A program made the position numbers and the translations under genes. The notes below the pieces were generated by a model. That model had not been told where the DNA came from and ran no database searches. It was given only the letters and a program-made list of their open reading frames with translations. A stretch of 47,191 bases of DNA from Phaeovulum molybdatiresistens (GTDB taxonomy: Bacteria > Pseudomonadota > Alphaproteobacteria > Rhodobacterales > Rhodobacteraceae), in the NCBI RefSeq assembly GCF_023544865.1, contig NZ_JAMJFX010000024.1, forward strand, positions 1 through 47,191. The letters run 5' to 3'. Of the stretch, positions 7,268 through 16,924 are shown in pieces (positions within the stretch are counted from its first letter, which is position 1; the number at the start of each line of letters is the position of its first letter).

Positions 7268-7870
7268 CTAGCGCAGGGCCCAGTCCTGCAGCCGGGCAAC
7301 GTAGCGCGCCAGCGTGTCGATTTCCAGGTTCACCCGGTCGCCAACCTGCGCCGTGCCCCAGGTGGTCACCGCCTTGGTATGCGGGATGATGTTCACGCCG
7401 AAGTCACAGCCCGACACCTCATTCACCGTCAGCGAGGTGCCGTTCAGCGCGACCGATCCCTTGGGCGCGATATAACCGGCCAGATGTTCGGGCGCGCGAA
7501 AGGTGAACCGCGTGCTGTCACCTTCGGTGTGCATCGCCACGATCTCGGCCACGCCATCGACATGGCCCGACACGATATGCCCGCCCAGTTCATCCCCGAC
7601 CTTCAGCGCGCGTTCCAGGTTCAGCCGCCGCCCCACGGCCCAGCCGCCGATGGTGGTTTTCGCAACCGACTCGGCCGAGATCTGGACGTCGAACCAGTTG
7701 CGCGGATCGCCGCCCTTGGCGATCACCGTCAGGCACACGCCATCGCAGGCAATGGACGCGCCGATGTCGATGCCCGTCACGTCATAGCCCGTGCCGATGC
7801 GCGCGCGCAGATCGCCCGCCTGTTCCAGTTCCAGGACCTCGCCCAGATCGGTGATGATGCCGGTGAACAT
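7268..7870 (-). CDS. ribE: Riboflavin synthase, alpha subunit
   Basis: 200-residue riboflavin synthase, which dismutates two 6,7-dimethyl-8-ribityllumazine molecules to riboflavin. It shows the two tandem barrel repeats: repeat 1 starts MFTGIITDLGEVLELE with SIACDGVCLTV, and repeat 2 has GHIVSGHVDGVAEIV with VALNGTSLTVNEV. The MFTGII start is diagnostic and fixes the initiation codon at 7870. The gene lies about 100 bases upstream of ribB on the same strand; ribD and nrdR, its usual upstream neighbours, are separated from it here by the divergent kps operon. Confidence 0.97.
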   Translation of the reverse strand: MFTGIITDLGEVLELEQAGDLRARIGTGYDVTGIDIGASIACDGVCLTVIAKGGDPRNWFDVQISAESVAKTTIGGWAVGRRLNLERALKVGDELGGHIVSGHVDGVAEIVAMHTEGDSTRFTFRAPEHLAGYIAPKGSVALNGTSLTVNEVSGCDFGVNIIPHTKAVTTWGTAQVGDRVNLEIDTLARYVARLQDWALR

Positions 7871-8027
7871 GACACTCCCCCTTTTGCGTTGCCTTTGCCT
7901 AGCCCGCGATGCCCCACCGTGCAAGGGCCGCGCAAAGGGTGGCACCGCGCACCGCCAGAATCCGCGTGACAGGGCCGGAATTTCCCTTATGCAGGCCGCG
8001 TGCGCAATCTGGCGCGGGATGGGTGGC

Positions 8028-9410
8028 ATGGGTAAGCGGTTTTCAGGGCGACGGTTTTTGTTGCTACAGGGTCCGCACGGGCCATTCTTCGATCAGCTGG
8101 GCCGGATGCTGCGCGCGGCCGGATGCACGGTCTGGCGTGCGGGGTTCAACCGGGGCGATCAGGCCTTCTGGCGCGACCGCGCGCATTACATCGCCGTGAC
8201 CGAACCGCCCGAGGCCTGGCCAGCCCGCATCCGCACGATTCTGGCGCAAAAGGCCATCACCGATATCGTGCTGTATGGCGACACCCGACAGGTCCATGCC
8301 GAGGCCGTCGCCGCCGCGCGCGCGGCAGGCATTACCGTGCATGTCTTTGAGGAAGGCTATATTCGCCCCTATTGGGTGACCTATGAACGCGACGGATCGA
8401 ACGGTCATTCGCGCCTGATGCGGATGACCGTAGTCGAGATGCGCGCGGCATTGGCGCAATCGCAGATCGAATTCCCCGATGCGCCGCCGCGCTGGGGCGA
8501 CCTGCGCCAGCATGTGTTCTACGGCGCGCTCTACCACTTTCTGGTGATGGCCTGGAACCGCGGCTACCCGAATTTCCGCCCGCACCGCGGGGTCAGCGTG
8601 GTGCAAGAATTCCGCCTGTATCTGCGCCGGTTGCTGTTGATCCCGGTGCACATGATCGAACGCCATGTCGCAACAACCCGTATCCGCCGCGGTGGCTTTC
8701 CCTATCATCTGGTGCTGCTGCAGCTGGAACATGACGCCAGCTTCCGCGCCCATTCGCAATTCGCCTCACAGACCGAATTCGTCGATCTGGTGATGGCGGG
8801 CTTTGCCGAAGGCGCCCCACCGCATCACCATCTGGTGTTCAAGGCCCACCCGCTGGAGGACGGACGCGCCCCGATCCGCCGCGCCATCGCCCAGGCCGCC
8901 CGGCGCCACGGTGTGCGCGACCGGGTGCATTTCGTGCGCGGCGGCAAACTGGCGGCGCTACTGGCGCAGGCGCGCTCGGCGGTGACGGTTAATTCTACTG
9001 CCGCACAACAGGCGCTGTGGCACGGGATTGCGGTCAAGGCACTGGGCCGGGCGGTGTTTGACAAGCCCGAATTTGTCTCATCCCAGCCGCTTGCGGCCTT
9101 CTTTGCCGCGCCGGACCGCCCTGACAGCCGCGCCTATCGCGCCTATCGCCATTATCTGCTGGAAACCAGCCAGATCCCCGGCGGGTTCTATTCCGCCCGC
9201 GGGCGGCGGACCCTGCTGCGCCAGGTGGTTGACAGGATGCTGGCCAAGGCCGACCCCTATGCCGCGTTGGCACAAACCCAGCGCGTCCCCGCAGCAACAG
9301 TTGCGGGCCATGACATGACATGCGATGAACGGACTCGCATTTCAGGGCCCAATCCGTATGGTTATGGGCAGGTTTTGGCCGTTTCCCGCCAAGAGGAGCG
9401 CGAGCAGTGA
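8028..9410 (+). CDS. kpsS: Capsular polysaccharide export/biosynthesis protein KpsS (beta-Kdo transferase)
   Basis: 460 residues, KpsS family: a retaining beta-Kdo glycosyltransferase that, with KpsC, builds the poly-Kdo linker on the lipid anchor of group 2 capsules at the inner-membrane face. Family features are FLLLQGPHGPFFDQLGRML near the N-terminus, ITDIVLYGDTRQVH, VHVFEEGYIRPYWVT, HHLVFKAHPLEDG, and the C-terminal NSTAAQQALWHGIAVKALG donor-site segment. I start at the ATG of MGKRFSGRRF; an ATG nine bases earlier and one at 7989 are possible. It begins a three-gene operon, overlapping kpsD by GTGA at 9407-9410. Confidence 0.92.
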   Translation: MGKRFSGRRFLLLQGPHGPFFDQLGRMLRAAGCTVWRAGFNRGDQAFWRDRAHYIAVTEPPEAWPARIRTILAQKAITDIVLYGDTRQVHAEAVAAARAAGITVHVFEEGYIRPYWVTYERDGSNGHSRLMRMTVVEMRAALAQSQIEFPDAPPRWGDLRQHVFYGALYHFLVMAWNRGYPNFRPHRGVSVVQEFRLYLRRLLLIPVHMIERHVATTRIRRGGFPYHLVLLQLEHDASFRAHSQFASQTEFVDLVMAGFAEGAPPHHHLVFKAHPLEDGRAPIRRAIAQAARRHGVRDRVHFVRGGKLAALLAQARSAVTVNSTAAQQALWHGIAVKALGRAVFDKPEFVSSQPLAAFFAAPDRPDSRAYRAYRHYLLETSQIPGGFYSARGRRTLLRQVVDRMLAKADPYAALAQTQRVPAATVAGHDMTCDERTRISGPNPYGYGQVLAVSRQEEREQ

Positions 9411-10540
9411 TATCGAACCTTTCCCGCAAAGCGCGCGTTGCGGTGCTGATGAGTGTGGTTGCAGCCGTCGCAAGCTGTGGCCTGCCCCGATCCGGCCCCA
9501 CCCGCGGCGAGATCATCGCAGGCGCCAAGGACCGCAAGGGCAATTCCTTCATCGTCGATGTCACCGATCACGTCGCCGAAGTCACCGCCGTCGAACCGCC
9601 GCTGGCATTTTCCCAGGCCTTCCTGAACGCGGGCGTCATCGGGTCGGACACGATCAGCCCCGGTGATGTGCTGGGCCTGACGATCTGGGAAAACGTCGAT
9701 GACGGGCTTTTGGTCGCCCAGGGCGCAAATGCCACGCAATTGACCGAACTGCAGGTGGATGGATCGGGCTTCATCTTCGTGCCCTATGCCGGACGGATCA
9801 AGGCCGCGGGCAACACCCCCGAGGAATTGCGCCGGATCATCACCGAAAAGCTGGACGCCCAGACCCCCGATCCCCAGGTCAGCGTCGTGCGGCTGGCCGG
9901 TGATGGGGCCACCGTTTCGCTCATGGGCGCAATTTCGGGCCAGGGCGTCTATCCGATTGAACGGCCCACGCGGACCTTGTCGGCCATGGTGGCCAAGGCG
10001 GGCGGCGTCGCGATCAAGCCCGAGGTGGCGCAGATCACCGTCAAGCGCAACGGCTATTCCGGCAAGATCTGGCTGAAGGATCTATATGAAAATCCCCAGA
10101 TGGATATCGCGCTGCGCCCCGGCGACGTGATTCTGGTCGAAGAGGATACCCGCGCCTTTGTCACGCTGGGCGCGGCCGGTCGGCAGGCGCGCGTGCCGTT
10201 TGACACCGAAAACCTGTCCGCGCTGGAAGCGCTGGCCATCGTGGGTGGGCTGAATTCGGGCCTTGCCGATCCCAAGGGCGTGTTCATCTTCCGCGAGGAA
10301 AGCGGCGATGTGGCCAATGCCGTGCTGGGCCGCACCGATCTGGTGGGCGAACAGCGGATGATTTACGTGCTGGACCTGACCGAGCCTGATGGCGTCTTTG
10401 TCGCGCGCGATTTCCTGATCCGCGACGGCGATACCCTTTACGTCACCGAGGCCCCCTATGTTCAGTGGCAAAAGACCCTGTCCGCGCTGACCGGGCCGCT
10501 TGCCACCGCCAACACCGTCGACAACCTGACCAGCAACTGA
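9407..10540 (+). CDS. Polysaccharide export outer-membrane lipoprotein (Wza/KpsD type)
   Basis: 377 residues. It has a lipoprotein signal peptide ending VASC (Cys 24), then a polysaccharide-export domain (ISPGDVLGLTIWENVDDGLL, VDGSGFIFVPYAGRIKAAGNTPEELRRIITEKL) and SLBB-like repeats (VSLMGAISGQGVYPI; FVTLGAAGRQARVPF), matching the Wza/KpsD family that forms the outer-membrane channel for capsule or exopolysaccharide. Start codon is GTG at 9407, inside the kpsS stop (GTGA), so expression is coupled. It lies between kpsS and kpsC; no ABC transporter genes (kpsM, T, E) are nearby, so the transporter must be elsewhere. Confidence 0.92.
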   Translation: MISNLSRKARVAVLMSVVAAVASCGLPRSGPTRGEIIAGAKDRKGNSFIVDVTDHVAEVTAVEPPLAFSQAFLNAGVIGSDTISPGDVLGLTIWENVDDGLLVAQGANATQLTELQVDGSGFIFVPYAGRIKAAGNTPEELRRIITEKLDAQTPDPQVSVVRLAGDGATVSLMGAISGQGVYPIERPTRTLSAMVAKAGGVAIKPEVAQITVKRNGYSGKIWLKDLYENPQMDIALRPGDVILVEEDTRAFVTLGAAGRQARVPFDTENLSALEALAIVGGLNSGLADPKGVFIFREESGDVANAVLGRTDLVGEQRMIYVLDLTEPDGVFVARDFLIRDGDTLYVTEAPYVQWQKTLSALTGPLATANTVDNLTSN

Positions 10541-12603
10541 TGCCCCGGCACTCGGGCACTGCGGGGCCGCACGATCCTGACGCCGGGGCCAATCCCCGGC
10601 GTCTGTTTGTCTATAATGCCGGATTTCTGCGTCAGGCGCGGCTGCGCGCGATCCTGCAGGCCGCCGGATACAGCCTGCGCCTTGGCCTGCCCCGCCCCGA
10701 AGATGCCGTGGCCGTCTGGGGCCGCAGCCCCACCGCCTGGCGCGGTGAGGCGATCGCCCGGCGCCAGGGTGCCGCGCTGATCCGGGTCGAAGATACCTTT
10801 CTGCGATCCATCCATCCCGGGCGGCTGGGCAGCGCGCCGCTGGGCTTGCTGATCGACCCTGTGGGCGTGCATTTCGACGCGGCGCAGCCGTCCATGCCGG
10901 AACGGATCCTGGCCCGGGACGGGCTGGACGACAATGCCATTTTACAACGTGCCCGTGATGGAATGGCGCGATTGCAGGCGCTGGAATTGTCCAAATACAA
11001 CAATTTCGATGAAACGCTGGCCCCGCCCGCCCCGGGCTATGTTCTGGTGATCGATCAAACCGCAGACGATGCCGCGATCCGCCATGGCAATGCCAGTGCC
11101 GCCACGTTCTGCGAAATGCTGGCCCATGCCCGGATCGATCATCCCGGCGCGCGGATCGTGATCAAGACCCATCCCGAAACCCGGGCCGGATTGCGCGCGG
11201 GCTATTTCAGCGCCGCCGATTGCGATGCACGGACCACGCTGCTGACGGCGCCGGTGTCGCCCTGGAAGCTGCTGGAAGGGGCCATCGCGGTCTATACCGT
11301 CAGCTCGCAACTGGGGATGGAGGCGATCTTTGCCGGGCACCGACCACGCGTCTTTGGCCAACCCTTCTATGCCGGGTGGGGCCTGACCCAGGATGAAACA
11401 CCGGTCGCGCGCCGGCAACGCCGGCTGACGCGGGCGCAGCTGTTCGCGGCGGCCTATATCCTGTCGCCAACCTGGTTCGACCCCTGCCGCACCCGCATCT
11501 GCAGCTTTGAGGACGCGGTGGACCAGCTGGAGGCAGAGGTCCGCGCCTGGCGCGCCGATCGGTCCGGCTATGTCGCGGGGGGAATGCGCCGTTGGAAACG
11601 CCCCACGATCCAACGGTTCTTCGGCGCACACGGCGGCGTCAGCTTCGCCAAGGATGCCAATGCGGTGCAGCGGGCGCAAAAACGTGGGCTGCCGCTGTTG
11701 TGGTGGGCAAGCCGGATCAGCCCCGATATCGAACAGGCCGCCGCCACGCAGGCCCTGCCCCTTGTGCGCGTTGAAGATGGGTTTCTGCGTTCTCGCGGGC
11801 TTGGCGCGGATCTGGTGCCGGCGCTGTCGCTGGTCGCGGATCGGCAGGGGGCGCATTACGACCCGAACCGCCCTTCGGACCTTGAGGCGCTGATTGCCGA
11901 AGCACCACCCCCGGGCGGACGGGCGCGGGCCGAAAAGCTTCTGGCGCGCATCCGAGCCGCGGGTCTGTCGAAATACAATCTGGGCGGCGCGGTTCCGGAT
12001 CTTCCGGCGGGGCACCGGATCCTTGTGCCCGGGCAGGTCGAGGACGATGCGTCGGTCCGGCTGGGCGGCGGCAAGATTTGCACAAACCTGGCATTACTAG
12101 AGGTGGTTCGCGCCGAAAACCCGGATGCAATTGTCCTTTTCAAACCCCATCCGGATGTCGAGGTGGGCCTGCGCCCCGGCGCCGTCGCCCAGGCCTGCGC
12201 CCTGCGCTTTGCCGACCGCGTCGTGACGGGGGCAGACCCCGTCGCGCTGATCGAGGCCTGTGACGAGATCTGGACCATGACCTCGCTTCTGGGTTTTGAG
12301 GCGCTTTTGCGCGGCAAGCGGGTGACCTGTACGGGGGTGCCGTTTTATGCGGGCTGGGGCCTGACGCGTGACCTGGGGCCAGTGCCCGCGCGCAGACAGG
12401 CCCGGCCCGATCTGCTGCAACTGGTGCATGCGGCGCTGATCACCTACCCGCGCTACATTGACCCGATCACCGGCAAGGCCTGCCCGCCCGAAGTTGTGGT
12501 TGAACGCCTGTTCAAAGGCGAATTGCCTGCCCGATCCCCCCAAAACAGGCTGATTGCCAAGTTGCAGGGGCTGTTTGCAGGCCAAGCCTGGCTTTGGCGC
12601 TAG
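10540..12603 (+). CDS. kpsC: Capsular polysaccharide biosynthesis protein KpsC (dual beta-Kdo transferase)
   Basis: 687 residues, the usual length for KpsC, which carries two Kdo-transferase modules. The duplication is visible: LSKYNNFDE and LSKYNLGGA; IVIKTHPETRAGLR and VLFKPHPDVEVGLR; GMEAIFAGHRPRVFGQPFYAGWGL (module 1) and GFEALLRGKRVTCTGVPFYAGWGL (module 2). It extends the beta-Kdo linker started with KpsS. The ATG at 10540 shares its A with the kpsD TGA. The gene ends convergently with ribD: CTAG at 12600-12603 gives a TAG stop on both strands. Confidence 0.95.
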   Translation: MPRHSGTAGPHDPDAGANPRRLFVYNAGFLRQARLRAILQAAGYSLRLGLPRPEDAVAVWGRSPTAWRGEAIARRQGAALIRVEDTFLRSIHPGRLGSAPLGLLIDPVGVHFDAAQPSMPERILARDGLDDNAILQRARDGMARLQALELSKYNNFDETLAPPAPGYVLVIDQTADDAAIRHGNASAATFCEMLAHARIDHPGARIVIKTHPETRAGLRAGYFSAADCDARTTLLTAPVSPWKLLEGAIAVYTVSSQLGMEAIFAGHRPRVFGQPFYAGWGLTQDETPVARRQRRLTRAQLFAAAYILSPTWFDPCRTRICSFEDAVDQLEAEVRAWRADRSGYVAGGMRRWKRPTIQRFFGAHGGVSFAKDANAVQRAQKRGLPLLWWASRISPDIEQAAATQALPLVRVEDGFLRSRGLGADLVPALSLVADRQGAHYDPNRPSDLEALIAEAPPPGGRARAEKLLARIRAAGLSKYNLGGAVPDLPAGHRILVPGQVEDDASVRLGGGKICTNLALLEVVRAENPDAIVLFKPHPDVEVGLRPGAVAQACALRFADRVVTGADPVALIEACDEIWTMTSLLGFEALLRGKRVTCTGVPFYAGWGLTRDLGPVPARRQARPDLLQLVHAALITYPRYIDPITGKACPPEVVVERLFKGELPARSPQNRLIAKLQGLFAGQAWLWR

Positions 12604-13691
12604 GCCCGCCGCCAGCGGTGGATCACATCCCCGCCGATAGGTTCGGTGCCGATCAGCGCGAAGCGGGGCGCATCGGCCAGGTGGTGCAGATGCATCGGGC
12701 CAAGCGCCGCGCGGGCATCGCCGCCAAGGGCGACACCCGCGGTGAAGCCGATCAGTTCATCGACCAGACCCGCGCGCATCAGGGCCGCGGCGAACACACC
12801 GCCGCCTTCGCAAAACACCCGCGTCAACCCCTCGGCGCCAAGGCACTGCATCAGGGCCTGCGGGTCCAGCCCGCCCCCGGCGTTTGGCACCTCCAGCAGG
12901 CGCGCCCCGGTCCCCTGCCAGAAGTCGCGCGCCTTTGCCGGTGCGTCAGGGCCATGCATCAACCATAGCGGCGCCTGCGCCACCGAGGCCGCCAACCTGC
13001 CCCGCGGCAGATCCAGCTGCGAGCAGACCACCACCCGCACCGGCGCGCGCAATGGCGCAAAGCCGCGCACGGTCAGCAAGGGGTCATCGGCCCGCGCCGT
13101 CCCGCCGCCGACCATGACCGCGTCATGGCGGGCGCGCAGGGCATGGACCCGGGCGCGTGCCTCGGGCCCCGTGATCCACTGGCTTTCCCCGCTGGCGGTG
13201 GCAATGCGGCCATCAAAACTGCTGGCGAGCTTCAGCGTCAGCATCGGACGGCCCTGCGTCACACGCATCAGAAACCCGGTCTGAAGGGCGCGGGCCTCGG
13301 GCTCTAGCACGCCTTCGGTGACTTCGACACCGGCCGCGCGCAGCATGGCATGGCCGCGCCCGGCAACACGCGGGTCGGGATCGGTCTGCGCGGTGACCAC
13401 GCGGACCACACCCGCCGCAACCAACGCCTCGGCGCAGGGGGGCGTCTGGCCGTGATGGGCACAGGGTTCCAGCGTGACATAGGCCGTGGCCCCGCGCGCC
13501 GCATCCCCCGCCTGATCCAGCGCGCGGCGTTCGGCATGGGGCCGGCCGCCCGGCTGGGTCCAGCCCCGCCCCAGGATGCGCCCGTGACGAACGATCACGC
13601 AGCCCACGGCCGGGTTGGGCCAGACATTGCCAAGCCCCCGCCCCGCCAGCGACAGGGCCAGCGCCATGAACCGGCGATCAGCCTCGCTCAC
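12600..13691 (-). CDS. ribD: Bifunctional riboflavin deaminase/reductase RibD
   Basis: 363 residues. The N-terminal deaminase domain has the zinc motif HAERRAL and [17 protein letters not shown] (about residues 52-85); the C-terminal reductase domain has [31 protein letters not shown], and [14 protein letters not shown]. It converts the pyrimidine formed by GTP cyclohydrolase II through deamination and side-chain reduction. The start codon overlaps the nrdR stop (ATGA at 13688-13691), so nrdR-ribD is an operon. In many relatives ribE follows directly; here kpsSDC on the other strand separates them. Confidence 0.96.
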   Translation of the reverse strand: MSEADRRFMALALSLAGRGLGNVWPNPAVGCVIVRHGRILGRGWTQPGGRPHAERRALDQAGDAARGATAYVTLEPCAHHGQTPPCAEALVAAGVVRVVTAQTDPDPRVAGRGHAMLRAAGVEVTEGVLEPEARALQTGFLMRVTQGRPMLTLKLASSFDGRIATASGESQWITGPEARARVHALRARHDAVMVGGGTARADDPLLTVRGFAPLRAPVRVVVCSQLDLPRGRLAASVAQAPLWLMHGPDAPAKARDFWQGTGARLLEVPNAGGGLDPQALMQCLGAEGLTRVFCEGGGVFAAALMRAGLVDELIGFTAGVALGGDARAALGPMHLHHLADAPRFALIGTEPIGGDVIHRWRRA

Positions 13692-14155
13692 TCGGCATCG
13701 CCCGCGTGCGGGCGCAGTTCAGAGACAAATTTGTCGAAATCATCCGCCGCCTGGAAGTTCTTGTAAACGCTGGCAAAACGCACATAGGCCACGGTGTCGA
13801 TCCGGGCCAGGGTTTCCATCACGATTTCACCAATCGTCTTGGACGGGATGTCGGTTTCGCCCAGGCTTTCCAGCCGCCGCACGATGCCCGAGATCATCTG
13901 ATCGATCCGCTCGGGCTCAATCGGGCGCTTCTGCATCGAGATGCGGATCGACCGTTCCAGCTTGTCGCGGTCGAAATCCTCGCGCTTGCCCGAGGATTTG
14001 ATCACCACCAGATCGCGCAGCTGCACCCGTTCATAGGTGGTGAACCGGCCACCGCAGGCCGGGCAGAACCGCCGCCGCCGGATGGCCACATGGTCTTCGG
14101 CCGGGCGACTGTCTTTCACTTGCGTGTCGATATTGCCGCAGAACGGGCAGCGCAT
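13688..14155 (-). CDS. nrdR: Transcriptional repressor NrdR
   Basis: 155 residues, the normal NrdR size. The N-terminal zinc ribbon is [15 protein letters not shown]...FCPACGGRF (two CxxC pairs), followed by an ATP-cone domain ([25 protein letters not shown]). NrdR senses ATP/dATP and represses ribonucleotide reductase genes. The start at MRCPFCG is the standard one; the 22 codons upstream in frame are not family-like. It is the first gene of the nrdR-ribD pair. Confidence 0.97.
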   Translation of the reverse strand: MRCPFCGNIDTQVKDSRPAEDHVAIRRRRFCPACGGRFTTYERVQLRDLVVIKSSGKREDFDRDKLERSIRISMQKRPIEPERIDQMISGIVRRLESLGETDIPSKTIGEIVMETLARIDTVAYVRFASVYKNFQAADDFDKFVSELRPHAGDAE

Positions 14156-14302
14156 GGGCCCTTCCCCTTTTCCTGATACTTCCGCCTCATCATCGGGGAT
14201 GTGTCCCCCCGTTTGCCACAAGACTATAGGGGCAAGCCGATTCGTTGGGTAGACGGTTTTTCAGGCTACCAGATACGGGGGGCCGGGTGTGGCACGGCGG
14301 AC

Positions 14303-14767
14303 TCAGAGATCGCTTAGATCCGGGAAGGGCGGGATCACATGTTCACAGGTGGATTCCGCCGCCGTGGCCAGATAATTGTCGCCCATCGCGCGGATCATCA
14401 GCGACAGGTTGCCCTCGCGCGGGGCATTGGCCGCGGCCAGCACCTGGGCATCGGGCCGCAACGTGAACACGACAGATCGCGCGCGCGGCCGCGTTTCGCT
14501 GGGCCCTTCGGGGCGAACGACATAGAGCCGCGCATTGTACTGGCCCAGCCGGTTCGCCGCATATTCGCCTGCGGCGCACCAATATTGCATCGGATCAAGG
14601 CCCGGGATGCCCACCACCTCGAACTGGCCGGGAACCGCAGGATCGGCCAGCACGGGGTTGCCAAGACTGCCGAAGGCATTGGGCAGCACGTCGGGCAGCG
14701 GGCGCGGCCCGGCCGCGCAGCCCGCGACAAGCAGCGCCACCGAAAGCGAAAGGGCAACAACCTTCAT
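14303..14767 (-). CDS. Predicted lipoprotein, unknown function
   Basis: 154 residues with a clear lipoprotein signal: MKVVALSLSVALLVAGC, lipobox LVAGC with Cys 17. The mature part begins AAGPRPLPDVLPNAFGSLGNP and includes an aromatic/Cys segment (MQYWCAAGEYAANRLG) and a second Cys near the C-terminus (STCEHVIPPFP), which could form a disulfide. I know no function; it looks like a family restricted to Rhodobacterales. The gene begins 29 bases downstream of rpoD on the same strand and may be co-transcribed. Confidence 0.8.
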   Translation of the reverse strand: MKVVALSLSVALLVAGCAAGPRPLPDVLPNAFGSLGNPVLADPAVPGQFEVVGIPGLDPMQYWCAAGEYAANRLGQYNARLYVVRPEGPSETRPRARSVVFTLRPDAQVLAAANAPREGNLSLMIRAMGDNYLATAAESTCEHVIPPFPDLSDL

Positions 14768-14796
14768 GACCTGATCCTCTGTTGCCCCACCGCCGC

Positions 14797-16785
14797 TTAC
14801 TGATCGAGGAAGCTGCGCAGCTTGCGCGAGCGGCTGGGGTGTTTAAGCTTGCGCAGCGCCTTCGCCTCGATCTGGCGGATGCGCTCGCGGGTGACGCTGA
14901 ACTGCTGGCCGACCTCTTCCAGCGTGTGATCGGTGTTCATGCCGATGCCGAAACGCATCCGCAGCACACGTTCTTCGCGGGGCGTCAGGCTGGCCAGAAC
15001 GCGGGTCGTGGTTTCCTTCAGGTTTTCCTGAATCGCGGAATCCAGCGGCAGGATCGCGTTCTTGTCCTCGATGAAATCGCCCAGCTGGCTGTCTTCCTCG
15101 TCCCCGATCGGGGTTTCAAGGCTGATCGGTTCCTTGGCGATCTTCATCACCTTGCGAACCTTTTCCAGCGGCATCTGCAGCTTTTCGGCCAGTTCTTCCG
15201 GCGTCGGTTCGCGGCCGATTTCATGCAGCATCTGGCGGCCGGTCCGCACCAGCTTGTTGATCGTTTCGATCATGTGGACGGGGATGCGGATGGTGCGCGC
15301 CTGATCCGCGATGGATCGCGTAATCGCCTGCCGAATCCACCAGGTCGCATAGGTGCTGAACTTGTAGCCGCGGCGGTATTCGAACTTGTCGACCGCCTTC
15401 ATCAGGCCGATGTTGCCTTCCTGGATCAGATCCAGGAACTGCAGCCCGCGGTTGGTGTATTTCTTGGCGATGGAAATCACCAGGCGCAGGTTCGCCTCGA
15501 CCATTTCCTTCTTGGCCTGGCGGGCCTCTTTCTCGCCCTTCTGCACCTGGTTCACGATGCGGCGGAATTCCTGGATATCGACGCCGACATACTGGCCCAC
15601 CTGCGCCATTTCCGAACGCAGATCTTCCAGCCGGTCGCGCGATTTTTCCAGAAGCGTCTGCCAGCCCCGGCCCGACTTTTCCGCCATCCGGTCCAGCCAG
15701 CTCGGGTCGAGTTCATAGCCACGGTATTCGTCGATGAATTCGCGCCGGTTGATGCGGGCCTGGTCGGCCAGCTTTACCATACCGGAATCGATCGACATGA
15801 TCTTGCGGTTGATCCCGTAAAGCTGGTCGATCAGCGCCTCGATCCGGTTGTTGTGCAGGTGCAGTTCGTTCACCAGCAGCACGATTTCGGACCGCAGCTT
15901 CTGATAGGCGGCCTCTTCCGCAACAGAAAAGGTGCCGTCTTCGTTCAGCGTGGCCGACATCCGCAGATCCTGCATCTCGGCCAGACGCGAATAGTCGCGC
16001 GCGATGATCTCCAGCGTCTCAAGCACCTTGGGCTTGAGCGCGGCCTCCATCGCCGCCAGGCTCATGTTTGAGCCTTCGTCGTCATCCTCATCATCATCGG
16101 CACGGGCGATCGGGTTGCCATCGGCATCCAGCTCGGGCTCTTCGGTGCCACCGGCGCGACGCGGCGCGGCCTCGACCGACAGGCCATCGACCACTGGCTC
16201 ATCCAGCTCGCCCTCATCATCCATCGAGCGGCCAAAGGTCGCCTCCAGGTCGATGACGTCGCGCAGAAGGATATCCTCATTCAGAAGTTCGTCGCGCCAG
16301 ATGGTGATCGCCTGGAAGGTCAGCGGGCTTTCGCACAGGCCCGCGATCATCGTGTTGCGACCGGCTTCGATGCGCTTGGCGATGGCGATCTCGCCCTCGC
16401 GCGACAACAGCTCGACCGAGCCCATCTCGCGCAGATACATGCGCACCGGGTCGTCGGTGCGGTCCAGCGTCTCGCTTTGCGTCGTGGCCACCGCCACCTC
16501 GCGCGAGGTGGACGCTTCCACCACCGCGCCGCCCTCGGCTTCCTCGCCCTCTTCGCCCTCAATGACGTTGATGCCCATTTCCGACAGCATCGACATCACG
16601 TCCTCGATCTGATCGCCCGAAACCTGATCGGGCGGCATCACGGCGTTCAGCTGATCGTAGGTGATGTATCCACGCTCCCGCGCCTCGGCGATCATGCGCT
16701 TGACGGCAGCCTGGCTCATGTCGAACGAGGTGTCCTCGGCATCCTGATCTTCGGGCTTGGTATCGTCGATGTCTTTGGCGGCCAT
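14797..16785 (-). CDS. rpoD: RNA polymerase sigma factor RpoD (sigma-70)
   Basis: 662 residues, the housekeeping sigma factor. Region 1.1 is at the N-terminus ([24 protein letters not shown]), region 1.2 at [31 protein letters not shown], and a long non-conserved insert contains an acidic run ([12 protein letters not shown]). Region 2 holds [31 protein letters not shown] and [10 protein letters not shown]; region 3 has [12 protein letters not shown]; region 4.2 ends with [22 protein letters not shown]. The dnaG-rpoD order is the classical macromolecular-synthesis arrangement. Confidence 0.98.
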   Translation of the reverse strand: MAAKDIDDTKPEDQDAEDTSFDMSQAAVKRMIAEARERGYITYDQLNAVMPPDQVSGDQIEDVMSMLSEMGINVIEGEEGEEAEGGAVVEASTSREVAVATTQSETLDRTDDPVRMYLREMGSVELLSREGEIAIAKRIEAGRNTMIAGLCESPLTFQAITIWRDELLNEDILLRDVIDLEATFGRSMDDEGELDEPVVDGLSVEAAPRRAGGTEEPELDADGNPIARADDDEDDDEGSNMSLAAMEAALKPKVLETLEIIARDYSRLAEMQDLRMSATLNEDGTFSVAEEAAYQKLRSEIVLLVNELHLHNNRIEALIDQLYGINRKIMSIDSGMVKLADQARINRREFIDEYRGYELDPSWLDRMAEKSGRGWQTLLEKSRDRLEDLRSEMAQVGQYVGVDIQEFRRIVNQVQKGEKEARQAKKEMVEANLRLVISIAKKYTNRGLQFLDLIQEGNIGLMKAVDKFEYRRGYKFSTYATWWIRQAITRSIADQARTIRIPVHMIETINKLVRTGRQMLHEIGREPTPEELAEKLQMPLEKVRKVMKIAKEPISLETPIGDEEDSQLGDFIEDKNAILPLDSAIQENLKETTTRVLASLTPREERVLRMRFGIGMNTDHTLEEVGQQFSVTRERIRQIEAKALRKLKHPSRSRKLRSFLDQ

Positions 16786-16889
16786 GGGCGCTCCTCGGGT
16801 CGGTGGTGGCCGGGCTGGCGGTCAGCCGGCGGCGGGGCACGGGGCGAATCGGTTTCCCCGGTTTTATCGAATCACAGGGCCGAATCACA

Positions 16890-16908
16890 GGGGGGGCGAA
16901 TTCCCCCC
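16890..16908. terminator. G6/C6 hairpin between dnaG and rpoD
   Basis: GGGGGG, a six-base loop CGAATT, then CCCCCC, about 17 bases past the dnaG stop. A 12-base direct repeat (CGAATCACAGGG) precedes it. It may weaken read-through from dnaG into rpoD. There is no T-tract, so terminator function is only probable. Confidence 0.4.
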
Positions 16909-16924
16909 TTCGTCCCTGCGGCTA

